Source: a virus. From it: a stretch of DNA of 24,579 nucleotides. Of this stretch, positions 1 to 6,993 are shown in pieces. The notes under the pieces were generated by a model. The model searched no databases. It had not been told where the DNA came from and saw nothing but the letters and a program-made list of their open reading frames with translations. The position numbers and the translations under genes are program-made. Where the stretch lies: the IMG/VR virus record IMGVR_UViG_3300042446_001616, positions 1-24,579 of that record; one strand, given 5' to 3'. Position 1 is the stretch's first letter. Every line of letters starts with the position of its first letter.

Positions 1-16
1 TTGGGGTGAAGCTGAT

Positions 17-385
17 ATGAGTAAATCACTTGGATATGATGATACCCTAGGAGATGATGAGTCATATAAAGAAGCGTATAAACATTTTACGAAAGAATTG
101 GGATTATCAGACGAGGAAGCTAAAGAAAGATTATCCGCTATGGGTTACATCCCTGGGGAAAAGGAATTAGTTAGATTAGTTGAGAATCCTAAAAAGTTTA
201 TGGAAGATTATATTCAAACAGCTTTGGACAGAAAAAACACAAATAATGATATTGTCAAAAAAAATGAGGAAAAAAAAGAATTTAATCCATTGATTAAAAA
301 ACAACTTAATTCTTTAAAAACAACAATAGATGATAATAATCTTGATTTAAATCAAATTTTAGATTACCTTAAAAATGAACAGTAA
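17..385 (+). CDS. Hypothetical protein, possibly the C-terminal end of a larger gene
   Basis: A 122-residue reading frame from ATG at 17. The frame stays open upstream to the window edge (codons for W-G-E-A-D precede the Met), so this may be the tail of a longer protein cut by the window rather than a complete gene. The visible part is charged and probably helical: an acidic start, a helix-rich stretch with 'LGLSDEEAKERLSAMGYIPG' at about residues 28-47, then a Lys/Asn-rich linker and a C-terminal helix. There is no signal peptide or membrane segment. The family is not recognised. Its end overlaps the start of the next gene by 11 bp, so the two are probably translated from one message. Confidence 0.6.
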   Translation: MSKSLGYDDTLGDDESYKEAYKHFTKELGLSDEEAKERLSAMGYIPGEKELVRLVENPKKFMEDYIQTALDRKNTNNDIVKKNEEKKEFNPLIKKQLNSLKTTIDDNNLDLNQILDYLKNEQ

Positions 386-845
386 ATTACAACAAAACGT
401 ATATACCATACCACCAAAAGTGTTAAATGTCATTAGACACACTGTTACTGGTTTAAATGGTGAAAACGCAAAAGGTAAAAAACGTGCTGAAAAATTGCTT
501 TCAGATGGTAAGGTAACATACGGTCAATTAAAAAGAATTATTCATGATTTAAGTACTATGGATAAGGTAAATGAAAAAGCAAGATACGATCTTTATGGTG
601 GTGCTCAAATGGAAGAATGGGCTAGTACATTTTTAAATGGTGAAAGACAACTAGTTAGAGATAAAAGAGATGCTAGTGCAAACATTAATAATAACACTGG
701 TCTACAACGTAAAAATGCTCATTTAAAAACACATACAAAAAAACCTCAAGGAATTAATTTAGGTATTAAAAGTAATTCAGAGAAATCAGTTGCTAGTGCA
801 TTATTTGAGGAAATAAACAGAATGAAAAAAATCATAAATTATTAA
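375..845 (+). CDS. Hypothetical basic protein
   Basis: A 156-residue, Lys/Arg-rich soluble protein of unrecognised family. Residues about 30-70 look helical and basic, and the middle is Asn/Lys-rich and probably disordered. The protein ends in a short amphipathic helix, 'LFEEINRMKKIINY'. That ending resembles the C-termini of gp21 and gp22 in this window, so a virion or prohead role is possible but unproven. It overlaps the preceding gene by 11 bp, and its stop is followed after one base by the next ATG (TAATATG), which suggests translational coupling in one operon. No Shine-Dalgarno sequence precedes it. Confidence 0.75.
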   Translation: MNSKLQQNVYTIPPKVLNVIRHTVTGLNGENAKGKKRAEKLLSDGKVTYGQLKRIIHDLSTMDKVNEKARYDLYGGAQMEEWASTFLNGERQLVRDKRDASANINNNTGLQRKNAHLKTHTKKPQGINLGIKSNSEKSVASALFEEINRMKKIINY

Positions 846-846
846 T

Positions 847-1500
847 ATGGCGACACAATTAGAAATTATTGCCGAACAACAAAGAAAAGAACATTTAGCT
901 AGAAACCCTTATGATCAAAATGGTGCTTACAATAGGGAACATCCAAATGCTGTTTCAGATGGTGACGAAAAAGGTAAAAATGAAATCGGTAGTTCAAAAG
1001 ACATTATAGAAAGAAAACAATTAGTGGGTAAAAACTCATATAACGAAAGTAACGCGTATAACTCTGGAAATATTAATGCTTTATCTGATGGTGATGAAAA
1101 AGGTAAAGGTCAAATTGGTAGCAATGGTAGTGTCGGTACTTTAACAGATATCAATGAAAGAGAAAAACTATTAGCTAAAAATGGTTATAATGAAAATCGA
1201 TTTTATAGCACAGTAAACAGAAATGCGTTATCTGATGGTGATGAAAAAGGTAAAGGTGAGTTTGATGGTAAAGTTGGTTCGTCAACCGATATCAACGAAA
1301 GAAAAACGTTAACCGGTAAAAATCGATACGGTAATCAAAACCAATATAATAGTACAAATCCCGATGCTATTTCTGATGGTGATGAATTTGGTAAGGGTGA
1401 AAATAATGGTCGTGTAGGTTCATTAACAGATATCAAGGAAAGAACTAGTGGTATCGCTAGAAATGCTTACGGAGAAACTAAAAGATACCCAGATTTTTAA
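847..1500 (+). CDS. Tandem-repeat protein (SDGDE repeats), possible virion component
   Basis: A 217-residue protein made almost entirely of about four imperfect repeats of 43-49 residues plus a fifth partial unit. Each repeat contains N-x-Y...Y, then A-(L/V/I)-S-D-G-D-E-x-G-K-G, then G-(S/T)-x-(T/K)-D-I-x-E-R. SDGDE starts at residues 37, 80, 129 and 176. The repeats are hydrophilic, with no signal peptide or membrane segment. Function is unknown; from memory, similar repeat proteins occur in marine T4-like phages, and a structural or ion-binding role is only a guess. It is coupled to both neighbours by TAATATG junctions. Confidence 0.8.
   Translation: MATQLEIIAEQQRKEHLARNPYDQNGAYNREHPNAVSDGDEKGKNEIGSSKDIIERKQLVGKNSYNESNAYNSGNINALSDGDEKGKGQIGSNGSVGTLTDINEREKLLAKNGYNENRFYSTVNRNALSDGDEKGKGEFDGKVGSSTDINERKTLTGKNRYGNQNQYNSTNPDAISDGDEFGKGENNGRVGSLTDIKERTSGIARNAYGETKRYPDF
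955..1446 (+). repeat. Four in-frame tandem repeats of about 130-147 bp
   Basis: The SDGDE units start at 955, 1084, 1231 and 1372. The copies at 1081-1110 and 1228-1257 are identical over 30 bases, while other parts have drifted. This indicates repeated internal duplication of a coding unit, with recent duplication or conversion between the second and third copies. Confidence 0.8.
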
Positions 1501-1501
1501 T

Positions 1502-2557
1502 ATGACACTTGAAGAATATTTTTCAGAGATAATAGAAGAACAAGTTAAACAGGGTTATGAAAATAGTTCAATTCTTAAAACGACTAAAACTAGACCGATT
1601 GTAAAAGCTATTATCACAAGAAATCCAATCACATTTTATTATAGTGGACCTAGAAAACCTAAAAAAAATAGTGTTAAAGCTGGATATCGCGTAAAAGCTG
1701 AAGCCGTTGCTTTAGGGTTAAATAAAAAAGGTAATCTAGTTTTACGTGCATATATCAATCCTCCATCAGTTTCTAAAAAAGGATTTAAAAATCCGGACGG
1801 CACACCAAATCATAGATGGAGAACGTTTATGTTAGCTAGAATGTCATCTGTTCAAATTCAAACTAACGAGTTTTTTGATGAACCTAGACCACTCTATAAT
1901 GGCGGTGGTGATGACGCTTTAATGAGTATTACTTATGTTACAACTGATTTTAGTCAAAAATTGAATAGACCTAAAACTAAAATTAACATAGAGCCGTTAC
2001 AAAAGGTTGATAAAGAAAAGAAACCAACAAAAACCGTTACAGTTACAAAACAAACAAGAAATTTCGACAAAGAAATAGGAACACTTCAGGATGATCTGGC
2101 AAATATCCAAAACGATATGGTGTTAAATAATAATGAATATAAAAAAGTGAAAGGTACCGGTACTCCAGATGAAGAAAAATACCTTAATATTTTAAAAGAT
2201 TTAACCGATAAGAAAAAAGAAGTTACAAAAAGTATCGATTCTTTAGTAGATGACATATCAAAAGCAATTGTTGATAAAGAAACCGCAAAAGCTAAAGAGT
2301 TTATGAGAAAGAATGCAAATAAAAAACCTGAGCCAGAAATCATATTACCAACGGCTATTGGTAAACCACCTAAAAAACCAGTACAAAGTAAAAAGGTAGA
2401 ACCCGAGCCAGAGCAGCCAGAAACACAAGAAAAACCAAAACTACCAGAAATACCTAAAACCAATAAACCAGAAGAAGCCCCAGAAGATAATGAGGATTTA
2501 AATGAAGGTGTTTTAGGTAGAATAAAAAAACTATTTAATAAAATGGAGTATCTTTAA
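1502..2557 (+). CDS. Hypothetical protein with WYL-like N-terminal domain and charged coiled-coil tail
   Basis: A 351-residue protein. An in-frame ATG at 1448 lies inside the preceding gene, so the ATG at 1502, one base after that gene's stop (TAATATG), is preferred. Residues about 25-150 are beta-rich and recall the WYL (SH3-like) fold: a strand ending in 'ITFYYSG', a 'KAEAVALGLNKKGNLVLRAY' segment and a closing 'WRTFMLARMSSVQI' strand like the WYL R-x-F-x-L-x-R pattern. Residues about 180-260 form a probable coiled coil, followed by a Pro/Glu/Lys-rich linker and a short C-terminal helix 'GRIKKLFNKM'. In bacteria WYL domains bind nucleic acids or ligands; that role is inferred here. It could also be a virion protein. 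Confidence 0.75.
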   Translation: MTLEEYFSEIIEEQVKQGYENSSILKTTKTRPIVKAIITRNPITFYYSGPRKPKKNSVKAGYRVKAEAVALGLNKKGNLVLRAYINPPSVSKKGFKNPDGTPNHRWRTFMLARMSSVQIQTNEFFDEPRPLYNGGGDDALMSITYVTTDFSQKLNRPKTKINIEPLQKVDKEKKPTKTVTVTKQTRNFDKEIGTLQDDLANIQNDMVLNNNEYKKVKGTGTPDEEKYLNILKDLTDKKKEVTKSIDSLVDDISKAIVDKETAKAKEFMRKNANKKPEPEIILPTAIGKPPKKPVQSKKVEPEPEQPETQEKPKLPEIPKTNKPEEAPEDNEDLNEGVLGRIKKLFNKMEYL

Positions 2558-2583
2558 CTTTATTTTAATTAAATAATAAAATA

Positions 2584-2591
2584 TATTTATA
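2584..2591 (+). promoter_or_regulatory. TATTTATA motif upstream of the 187-aa gene
   Basis: An exact TATTTATA octamer in the 39-bp gap, five bases before the ATG. It belongs to the set of sense-oriented TATTTAT(A/T) motifs found before eight genes here. It is too close to the start codon for a normal -10 box unless the transcript is nearly leaderless. Confidence 0.35.
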
Positions 2592-2596
2592 ACATT

Positions 2597-3160
2597 ATGG
2601 GAAACGGAGCAATTACATCAAACGACTTAATGCAAAAATTAGTTAATGCAAAAAAAGTAATGAATAAGGTTGATGGTGGTAACTTTGAAAGAGGTCACAT
2701 CAATGAAAATATATTAAGATCATCACCAGAAGACGTACAGTCAATGGATACACCAGCGCCGACTAGAAGAGCGAATCCATCAAATGATCCCGATTTAATT
2801 AATAAGTCGAAATTACCTGATAATATAAAAAAAGCTATGATTGAGAACCCAATACCACAAATTTCACTTTCAGAAACTTTGGATATGGATTTCGTAAACA
2901 AAGCGAAAAACCTAATGAGAGAAGAAGGTGTTATTTCATCTAAACCTACAGGTCAAAGACAACCCCAAGCATCAACTTCAAATGTTGATATAAATTCAAT
3001 TGCTACATTAATTGAAAATACAGTTAGAAAGGTTATGGACGAAAAGTTAAACCAATTATTAGCTGCACATCAAACTAGTACTATTAACGAAAACTTAGTA
3101 TTAAAGGTTGGTGATTCAATTTTTAAAGGTAAAATCACAGGGGTAAATAAAGCAAAATAA
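2597..3160 (+). CDS. Hypothetical protein, probable structural or assembly role
   Basis: A 187-residue soluble protein of unrecognised family. The N-terminal 35 residues and the 'LPDNIKKAMIENPIP' region (about residues 74-88) look helical. Residues about 120-135 are a Gln/Pro/Ser-rich linker. A coiled-coil-like helix follows ('IATLIENTVRKVMDEKLNQL', about residues 135-155), and the protein ends in a small beta-like 'VLKVGDSIFKGKITGV' element. It stands in its own transcriptional context, with a 39-bp gap before it and a 50-bp T-rich gap after it. Confidence 0.75.
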   Translation: MGNGAITSNDLMQKLVNAKKVMNKVDGGNFERGHINENILRSSPEDVQSMDTPAPTRRANPSNDPDLINKSKLPDNIKKAMIENPIPQISLSETLDMDFVNKAKNLMREEGVISSKPTGQRQPQASTSNVDINSIATLIENTVRKVMDEKLNQLLAAHQTSTINENLVLKVGDSIFKGKITGVNKAK

Positions 3161-3210
3161 CTTTCCTTTTTTATTTTAATTTCTTATCATAGACATACAA
3201 GTAATATAAA

Positions 3211-4428
3211 ATGTCTAAAATAAGAGTATTAGCAATTCCTTCAGACGCCCATGGCGTAGGTAAGTACAGGGTACTAGACCCGTACAGATTCATTGGTTCC
3301 AATTACGGCGAAGAATTCCATGTCGATATTGTCATGGACGTAGCAGATGATGATAAAATATTTGAGAACTATGATATAGTTGTTTTACATAGTTTTATCC
3401 ACAAAAGCACTTACGAAAGAAATTTAGAAAGAATCGCTTGGTTAAAAGCTAAAGGTATTAAGGTCATTGTCGATATTGATGACTATTGGTTAGTAGACCA
3501 AAGACATCCAGCATATCATCAAATTGTTTCAACTAAATTACCAGAAAAAAAAGTTCAATTATTAAAAGCGGCGGATTATGTTACAACAACAACTCCTTTA
3601 TTTGCTCAGGTGATTAAAGAAAGGTTAGGATTAAAAAACATCCACATTTTTCCAAACGCCGTTGATGATACAGAACCTCAATTCCAACCAAAATCAACTA
3701 AATCTGAATTAATCCGTTTTGGATGGCTTGGTGGGTCCTCACATTTGCATGATTTAGAATTGATGCGTGGTAATATATCAAGTATTCATAATTCACATAA
3801 GGGTAAGGTTCAATTTGTTCTGTGTGGTTTTGATACTAGAGGAAGTGTAACTGAAATTGATAAGAATACTGGTCAAAAAAGGGTTAGGGACATTAAACCA
3901 GAAGAAACTGTTTGGAAAGTATATGAAGATATTTTCACAGATAAATATAAAACTTTAGATCCAGAATACATAAAGTATCTTTTACAATATAAGGAAGGTG
4001 ATTACGATGATGTAAATCAACCATATAGAAGAAGATGGACAAAAAATATTAGCACTTACGCATCTAATTACAACAATTTTGATGTATCTTTGACTCCATT
4101 GGTAGATTCATTTTTTAATGGGTGTAAATCACAACTCAAAGTTATTGAGGCGGGATTCCATAAAAAAGCGGTAATTGCTAGTGAAACTAATCCATATTCG
4201 CTTGATTTAAAATCAGCGGTAAGTAATGGGGAATTTACTGACGGTAATGCGTTATTAGTTTCACAGAACAAAAACCACAAACAATGGGCGCAACATATGA
4301 AACGATTAATTGACAATCCAAATATGATTGAAGATTTAGGTAATCGTTTATATGAAACCGTTAAAGACAAATATTCGTTAAAAAAAGTTTGCCAAGATAG
4401 AGTTCAATTTCTTAAATCAATTAAATAA
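3211..4428 (+). CDS. GT-B fold glycosyltransferase (GT4-like)
   Basis: A 405-residue protein with the layout of group 1 (GT4-like) glycosyltransferases. The N-terminal Rossmann-like half starts 'RVLAIPSDAHGVGKYRVLDP' and contains the conserved-looking 'VIVDIDDYW' around residues 86-94. The second half has 'LIRFGWLGGSSHLHDL' at about residues 167-182, a sugar-nucleotide-binding strand-loop, and 'SQLKVIEAGFHKKAVIAS' at about residues 307-324, which matches the E-x7-E-type acceptor/donor region. The substrate is unknown: it could glycosylate modified phage DNA, virion proteins or a host surface glycan. It is the first of three glycosyltransferases within 5.6 kb. No transmembrane helix is seen, so it is probably cytosolic. 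Confidence 0.85.
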   Translation: MSKIRVLAIPSDAHGVGKYRVLDPYRFIGSNYGEEFHVDIVMDVADDDKIFENYDIVVLHSFIHKSTYERNLERIAWLKAKGIKVIVDIDDYWLVDQRHPAYHQIVSTKLPEKKVQLLKAADYVTTTTPLFAQVIKERLGLKNIHIFPNAVDDTEPQFQPKSTKSELIRFGWLGGSSHLHDLELMRGNISSIHNSHKGKVQFVLCGFDTRGSVTEIDKNTGQKRVRDIKPEETVWKVYEDIFTDKYKTLDPEYIKYLLQYKEGDYDDVNQPYRRRWTKNISTYASNYNNFDVSLTPLVDSFFNGCKSQLKVIEAGFHKKAVIASETNPYSLDLKSAVSNGEFTDGNALLVSQNKNHKQWAQHMKRLIDNPNMIEDLGNRLYETVKDKYSLKKVCQDRVQFLKSIK

Positions 4429-4439
4429 AACAAACAATT

Positions 4440-4673
4440 ATGTACTACTTAGTAACTATCGGTTATGAAACCGAACAAATGGACAGAGAAGGTAACCCAC
4501 GTGTTAAAAAAGTCAAATACGTGTTACAAGCCGAATCAGTGGAAGAAGCAACTATTGTTGCTGCGAATTATCGCGCTGGCGATATTAGAGGTAGCGAAAG
4601 TTTAAGCGTCGCTAAAATGCCAATCGAATGTGTAATCGATGAAAAAAATACACCAGAATATTATAAAAAGTAA
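4440..4673 (+). CDS. Small DUF4494-like protein
   Basis: A 77-residue alpha/beta protein. It starts with a strand, 'MYYLVTIGYETEQMDREG', then has a basic segment, 'KVKYVLQAESVEEATIVAAN', and a last strand near 'IECVID'. The pattern (an aromatic N-terminal strand, a basic strand, then an 'A-x-S-x-x-E-A' helix) resembles DUF4494, a small family I associate with Bacteroidota genomes and their phages. The match is from memory and covers a shorter protein, so it is tentative. It sits between a glycosyltransferase and dUTPase with very short gaps, consistent with one operon. Function unknown. Confidence 0.7.
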   Translation: MYYLVTIGYETEQMDREGNPRVKKVKYVLQAESVEEATIVAANYRAGDIRGSESLSVAKMPIECVIDEKNTPEYYKK

Positions 4674-4678
4674 AAATT

Positions 4679-5287
4679 ATGGATAGGGACGATTTAGAAA
4701 AATTTATCGAGAAACTTCAAGAATACGAAGAAACGCTTCAAAGCGATGAAAACGTTGGTGAGGACTATTTTAAAGACATTGATGAAACATTGGCTGGAAT
4801 AAGTAATTTAATCCTCAATGAGCAACAAACAGAATTTAATAAACTCACACTTAAATTTGTAAATAATTCTAAAAACCCTGACCCTACATTTGCTAACGAA
4901 GGTGATAGTGGATTTGATTTAAGAGCAAACCTCGAAGAACCAATTACACTATTACCTTTTAAGCGTTTTTTAGTACCTACGGGGCTTCATTTTCAGATGG
5001 AAAAGGGTTTTGAAGTACAAGTTAGACCACGCAGCGGTTTGGCGGTTAAAAACGGGATTACAGTGTTAAATACCCCTGGAACTGTGGATAGTCATTACAG
5101 GGGTGAAGTTAAAGTGCCACTTATTAATTTGGGAGAAGAACCATTTGTTATAAATAATGGTGACAGGATAGCACAAGGTGTTTTGTGTCCTGTTTTTGGG
5201 GAAGGTAAGGTTTATTTAGAATCAACTGAATCTTTAAATGAAACCACTAGAGGTGCTGGTGGTTTTGGTTCAAGTGGAATTCTATGA
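4679..5287 (+). CDS. dut: dUTP diphosphatase (dUTPase), trimeric type, with N-terminal extension
   Basis: Hydrolyses dUTP to dUMP and pyrophosphate, keeping uracil out of phage DNA and supplying the thymidylate precursor. All five trimeric dUTPase motifs are visible: I, 'EGDSGFDLRA' (residues 74-83); II, 'RPRSGLA' (116-122); III, 'NTPGTVDSHYRGE' (131-143), with the catalytic Asp at 137; IV, 'GDRIAQ' (161-166); V, 'RGAGGFGSSG' (191-200). The core is of normal length (about 150 residues), but an acidic helical extension of about 50 residues precedes it, which is unusual. The start at 4679 is the only ATG before the core that follows the upstream gene closely. Expected to be active. Confidence 0.95.
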   Translation: MDRDDLEKFIEKLQEYEETLQSDENVGEDYFKDIDETLAGISNLILNEQQTEFNKLTLKFVNNSKNPDPTFANEGDSGFDLRANLEEPITLLPFKRFLVPTGLHFQMEKGFEVQVRPRSGLAVKNGITVLNTPGTVDSHYRGEVKVPLINLGEEPFVINNGDRIAQGVLCPVFGEGKVYLESTESLNETTRGAGGFGSSGIL

Positions 5288-5295
5288 TATTTATA
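5288..5295 (+). promoter_or_regulatory. TATTTATA motif upstream of phoH
   Basis: An exact TATTTATA immediately after the dUTPase stop codon and 34 bases before the proposed phoH start. Unlike most copies of this motif here, this spacing would suit a -10 element with a short leader. Confidence 0.4.
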
Positions 5296-5329
5296 AACAA
5301 ATAATAATTGAAATTTAAAACTAAAAATT

Positions 5330-6064
5330 TTGGCATTAAAACCGAAAAGTAGAAGAGAATCAACAAATACTGTTGTTTTAGTTGAAGAGAAAAAAACACC
5401 ACATAAACAAAGAATCCGAGAGATTATTAAAAAACCAAAAGAAAAGTTTTTAACAAGGAATCAAGAAATATATTGGGACATTTTAGGTGATAATCAAATC
5501 ACATTATGTTTTGGTCCTGCTGGAGTCGGTAAATCATATATTGCAATGAAAAGAGCAGTTGATTTATTATATGATGATTCCAACAAATACGAAAAAATTA
5601 TTATTGTTAGACCGGCCGTTGAAGCCGAAGAGAAATTAGGTTCTTTACCTGGTGGTTTAGAAGAAAAACTAGATCCATACATTTACCCATCATATTATTT
5701 GTTAAACAAAATAATTGGTAAGGATGCTAGAGAAAAACTAAAAGATGAAGGTTATATTGAAGTTGCAGCGTTAGCTTATATGCGCGGATGGAACGTTGAC
5801 AACACCATTTTAGTTTTTGAAGAAGCACAAAATGCTACACCTTCACAAATCAAATTATTGTTAACACGTATCGGTTACAACTCAAAGTTTTTTCTTTCTG
5901 GTGACTTAGAACAATCTGACAAATTTAAAGATAAAACAAAGTCAGGTCTTTATGACGCAAAGAAAAGATTAGGTGATGTTAAAGGTATTGGAGTTTTTGA
6001 ATTTGGTATGGAGGATATTGTTAGAAACCCCATCATTTCTGAAATTTTAAATAGATACGAATAG
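5330..6064 (+). CDS. phoH: PhoH-like P-loop ATPase
   Basis: A 244-residue member of the PhoH family, common in marine and T4-like phages, where its role (RNA metabolism or phosphate-stress linked) is unsettled. The Walker A motif is 'GPAGVGKS' at residues 62-69. 'RPAVEAEEKLGSLPG' (94-108) is the PhoH signature region, and the Walker B motif is 'ILVFEEAQNA' at 160-169, followed by 'FFLSGDLEQSD' (187-197), the sensor-like strand typical of PhoH. Start: no in-frame ATG occurs before Walker A, and an in-frame stop lies at 5309, so the TTG at 5330 is the best start. The first 40 residues are basic and extended. Confidence 0.9.
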   Translation: MALKPKSRRESTNTVVLVEEKKTPHKQRIREIIKKPKEKFLTRNQEIYWDILGDNQITLCFGPAGVGKSYIAMKRAVDLLYDDSNKYEKIIIVRPAVEAEEKLGSLPGGLEEKLDPYIYPSYYLLNKIIGKDAREKLKDEGYIEVAALAYMRGWNVDNTILVFEEAQNATPSQIKLLLTRIGYNSKFFLSGDLEQSDKFKDKTKSGLYDAKKRLGDVKGIGVFEFGMEDIVRNPIISEILNRYE

Positions 6065-6089
6065 CATTTACTTTAAATAATGTAGGGAC

Positions 6090-6097
6090 TATATTTG
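6090..6097 (+). promoter_or_regulatory. Possible Bacteroidota -7 box (TATATTTG)
   Basis: TATATTTG fits the Bacteroidota -7 consensus TAnnTTTG and lies in the 37-bp gap four bases before the next ATG. A TTTA at 6067-6070, 19 bp upstream, is only a partial -33 match. The short distance to the ATG weakens the call. Confidence 0.3.
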
Positions 6098-6101
6098 GTA
6101 T

Positions 6102-6710
6102 ATGAATGTTTATATATCAATTGATGGTGTCTTACGTAATTTTGTAAGCCGGTTCCATTATCACTACGAGCAAGCGTATGTTGACGTAGAAAATCCCGAT
6201 GAATCTTTCGAGTATAAAGTTATTGAGCCAATAGCTAATGACAGTTTAATGAATTGTTTTACTTTTCAATCAAAAGAAGAGTATGATTTTTTCAGGTATA
6301 TAGAATATCCTATGGAGTTGTATGGTCATTCACCAGTTAGTTATAATGGTGCAATAAATGACTTAAATAAGTACATACACGAAAATCCCACACATAACGT
6401 AACCTTGGTCGGTTTAGATGAATTTGGTAAATCTAGACCAGCAACATTCTTTTTCTTATCTAGAAATGGTTGCATGGTTAATAATGTCAAATTTATAACA
6501 TCTGATAACATTTCAAAAGAATGGGAAAATGTCGACATATGGATTAGTGATAACAAACAAATAATGGAATCCTGTCCAGAGGGTAAGGAGTTCCAATTGT
6601 TCGAAACAAAGTATAACCAACACTTTACTTATGACAAAAAAATAAATAAATTGATTGAAGGTCAAGCACCTATAACTTTTGATGAAAATAAATTAATAGA
6701 AAATAATTAG
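6102..6710 (+). CDS. HAD-like (5'-nucleotidase-like) protein lacking catalytic aspartates
   Basis: A 202-residue protein that starts 'MNVYISIDGVLRNFVSRF', the HAD motif I context of phage nucleotidase-like proteins (hhhDxDGVL). The first, nucleophilic Asp is replaced by Ser6, while Asp8 is kept. Further on, 'NVTLVGLDEFGKSRPATFFF' has the spacing of motifs II-III, and 'DIWISDNKQIM' has the place of motif IV, again with Ser149 in place of the first Asp. In the family these residues carry the phospho-aspartate and Mg2+ chemistry, so the protein probably keeps the fold but not the phosphatase activity. It may have become a binding or regulatory protein. It is followed closely by a small unknown. 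Confidence 0.7.
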   Translation: MNVYISIDGVLRNFVSRFHYHYEQAYVDVENPDESFEYKVIEPIANDSLMNCFTFQSKEEYDFFRYIEYPMELYGHSPVSYNGAINDLNKYIHENPTHNVTLVGLDEFGKSRPATFFFLSRNGCMVNNVKFITSDNISKEWENVDIWISDNKQIMESCPEGKEFQLFETKYNQHFTYDKKINKLIEGQAPITFDENKLIENN

Positions 6711-6711
6711 A

Positions 6712-6993
6712 ATGGGAGAAATTTTTGGGAAGAATTACTATCTAGATTTAGATGCTGCGGTTGCGGTTTGTAAAACTGGTGATAATATTCAAGATGAGGA
6801 TGGAAAAGATATTGTAGAGATAAATGTCTTTAAATACGAAATGGTAAAAATGGCGATTGATAGAATCCTTGGCGAGATTGACGAAGTCGATGAAGAAATG
6901 GGTGTCTTTGGTCAAAAAAATACATCAATATCATTTAGGTTAGCATTTAACACATTAATAAAATACGGAATAATAATCGAAGACAATGAGTGA
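6712..6993 (+). CDS. Conserved-looking small protein of unknown function
   Basis: A 93-residue acidic protein. An N-terminal 'FGKNYYLDLDAAVAVCKTGD' is followed by 'INVFKYEMVKMAIDRILGEI' (about residues 37-56) and a C-terminal 'SFRLAFNTLIKYGIIIE'. From memory, small phage proteins with this pattern (an 'I-N-x-F-K-Y-E' helix and a final 'AFNTLIKY' helix) recur in T4-like phages, but I know no function. Its stop overlaps the next start by 8 bp, and it starts one base after the preceding stop, so it is translated as part of this cluster. Confidence 0.75.
   Translation: MGEIFGKNYYLDLDAAVAVCKTGDNIQDEDGKDIVEINVFKYEMVKMAIDRILGEIDEVDEEMGVFGQKNTSISFRLAFNTLIKYGIIIEDNE

Noticed and set aside
955-1446. 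Regular repeats considered as a CRISPR array
   Set aside because: The repeats are in frame, long, imperfect and coding, with no short identical repeat and unique spacer structure.
1448-1501. Earlier in-frame ATG for the 351-aa gene
   Set aside because: It would overlap the repeat-protein gene by 53 bases; the ATG at 1502 has the TAATATG junction used elsewhere in the window.
2086-2463. 125-residue minus-strand frame with many Phe, Ser and Leu residues
   Set aside because: It lies wholly inside the plus-strand 351-aa gene, in its Lys/Glu/Pro-rich coding region, and has the low-complexity look of an antisense frame.
5149-5156. TATAAATA, an exact T4 late promoter sequence, plus strand
   Set aside because: It lies inside the dUTPase coding core, about 175 bases from the next start codon, and is explained by its codons.
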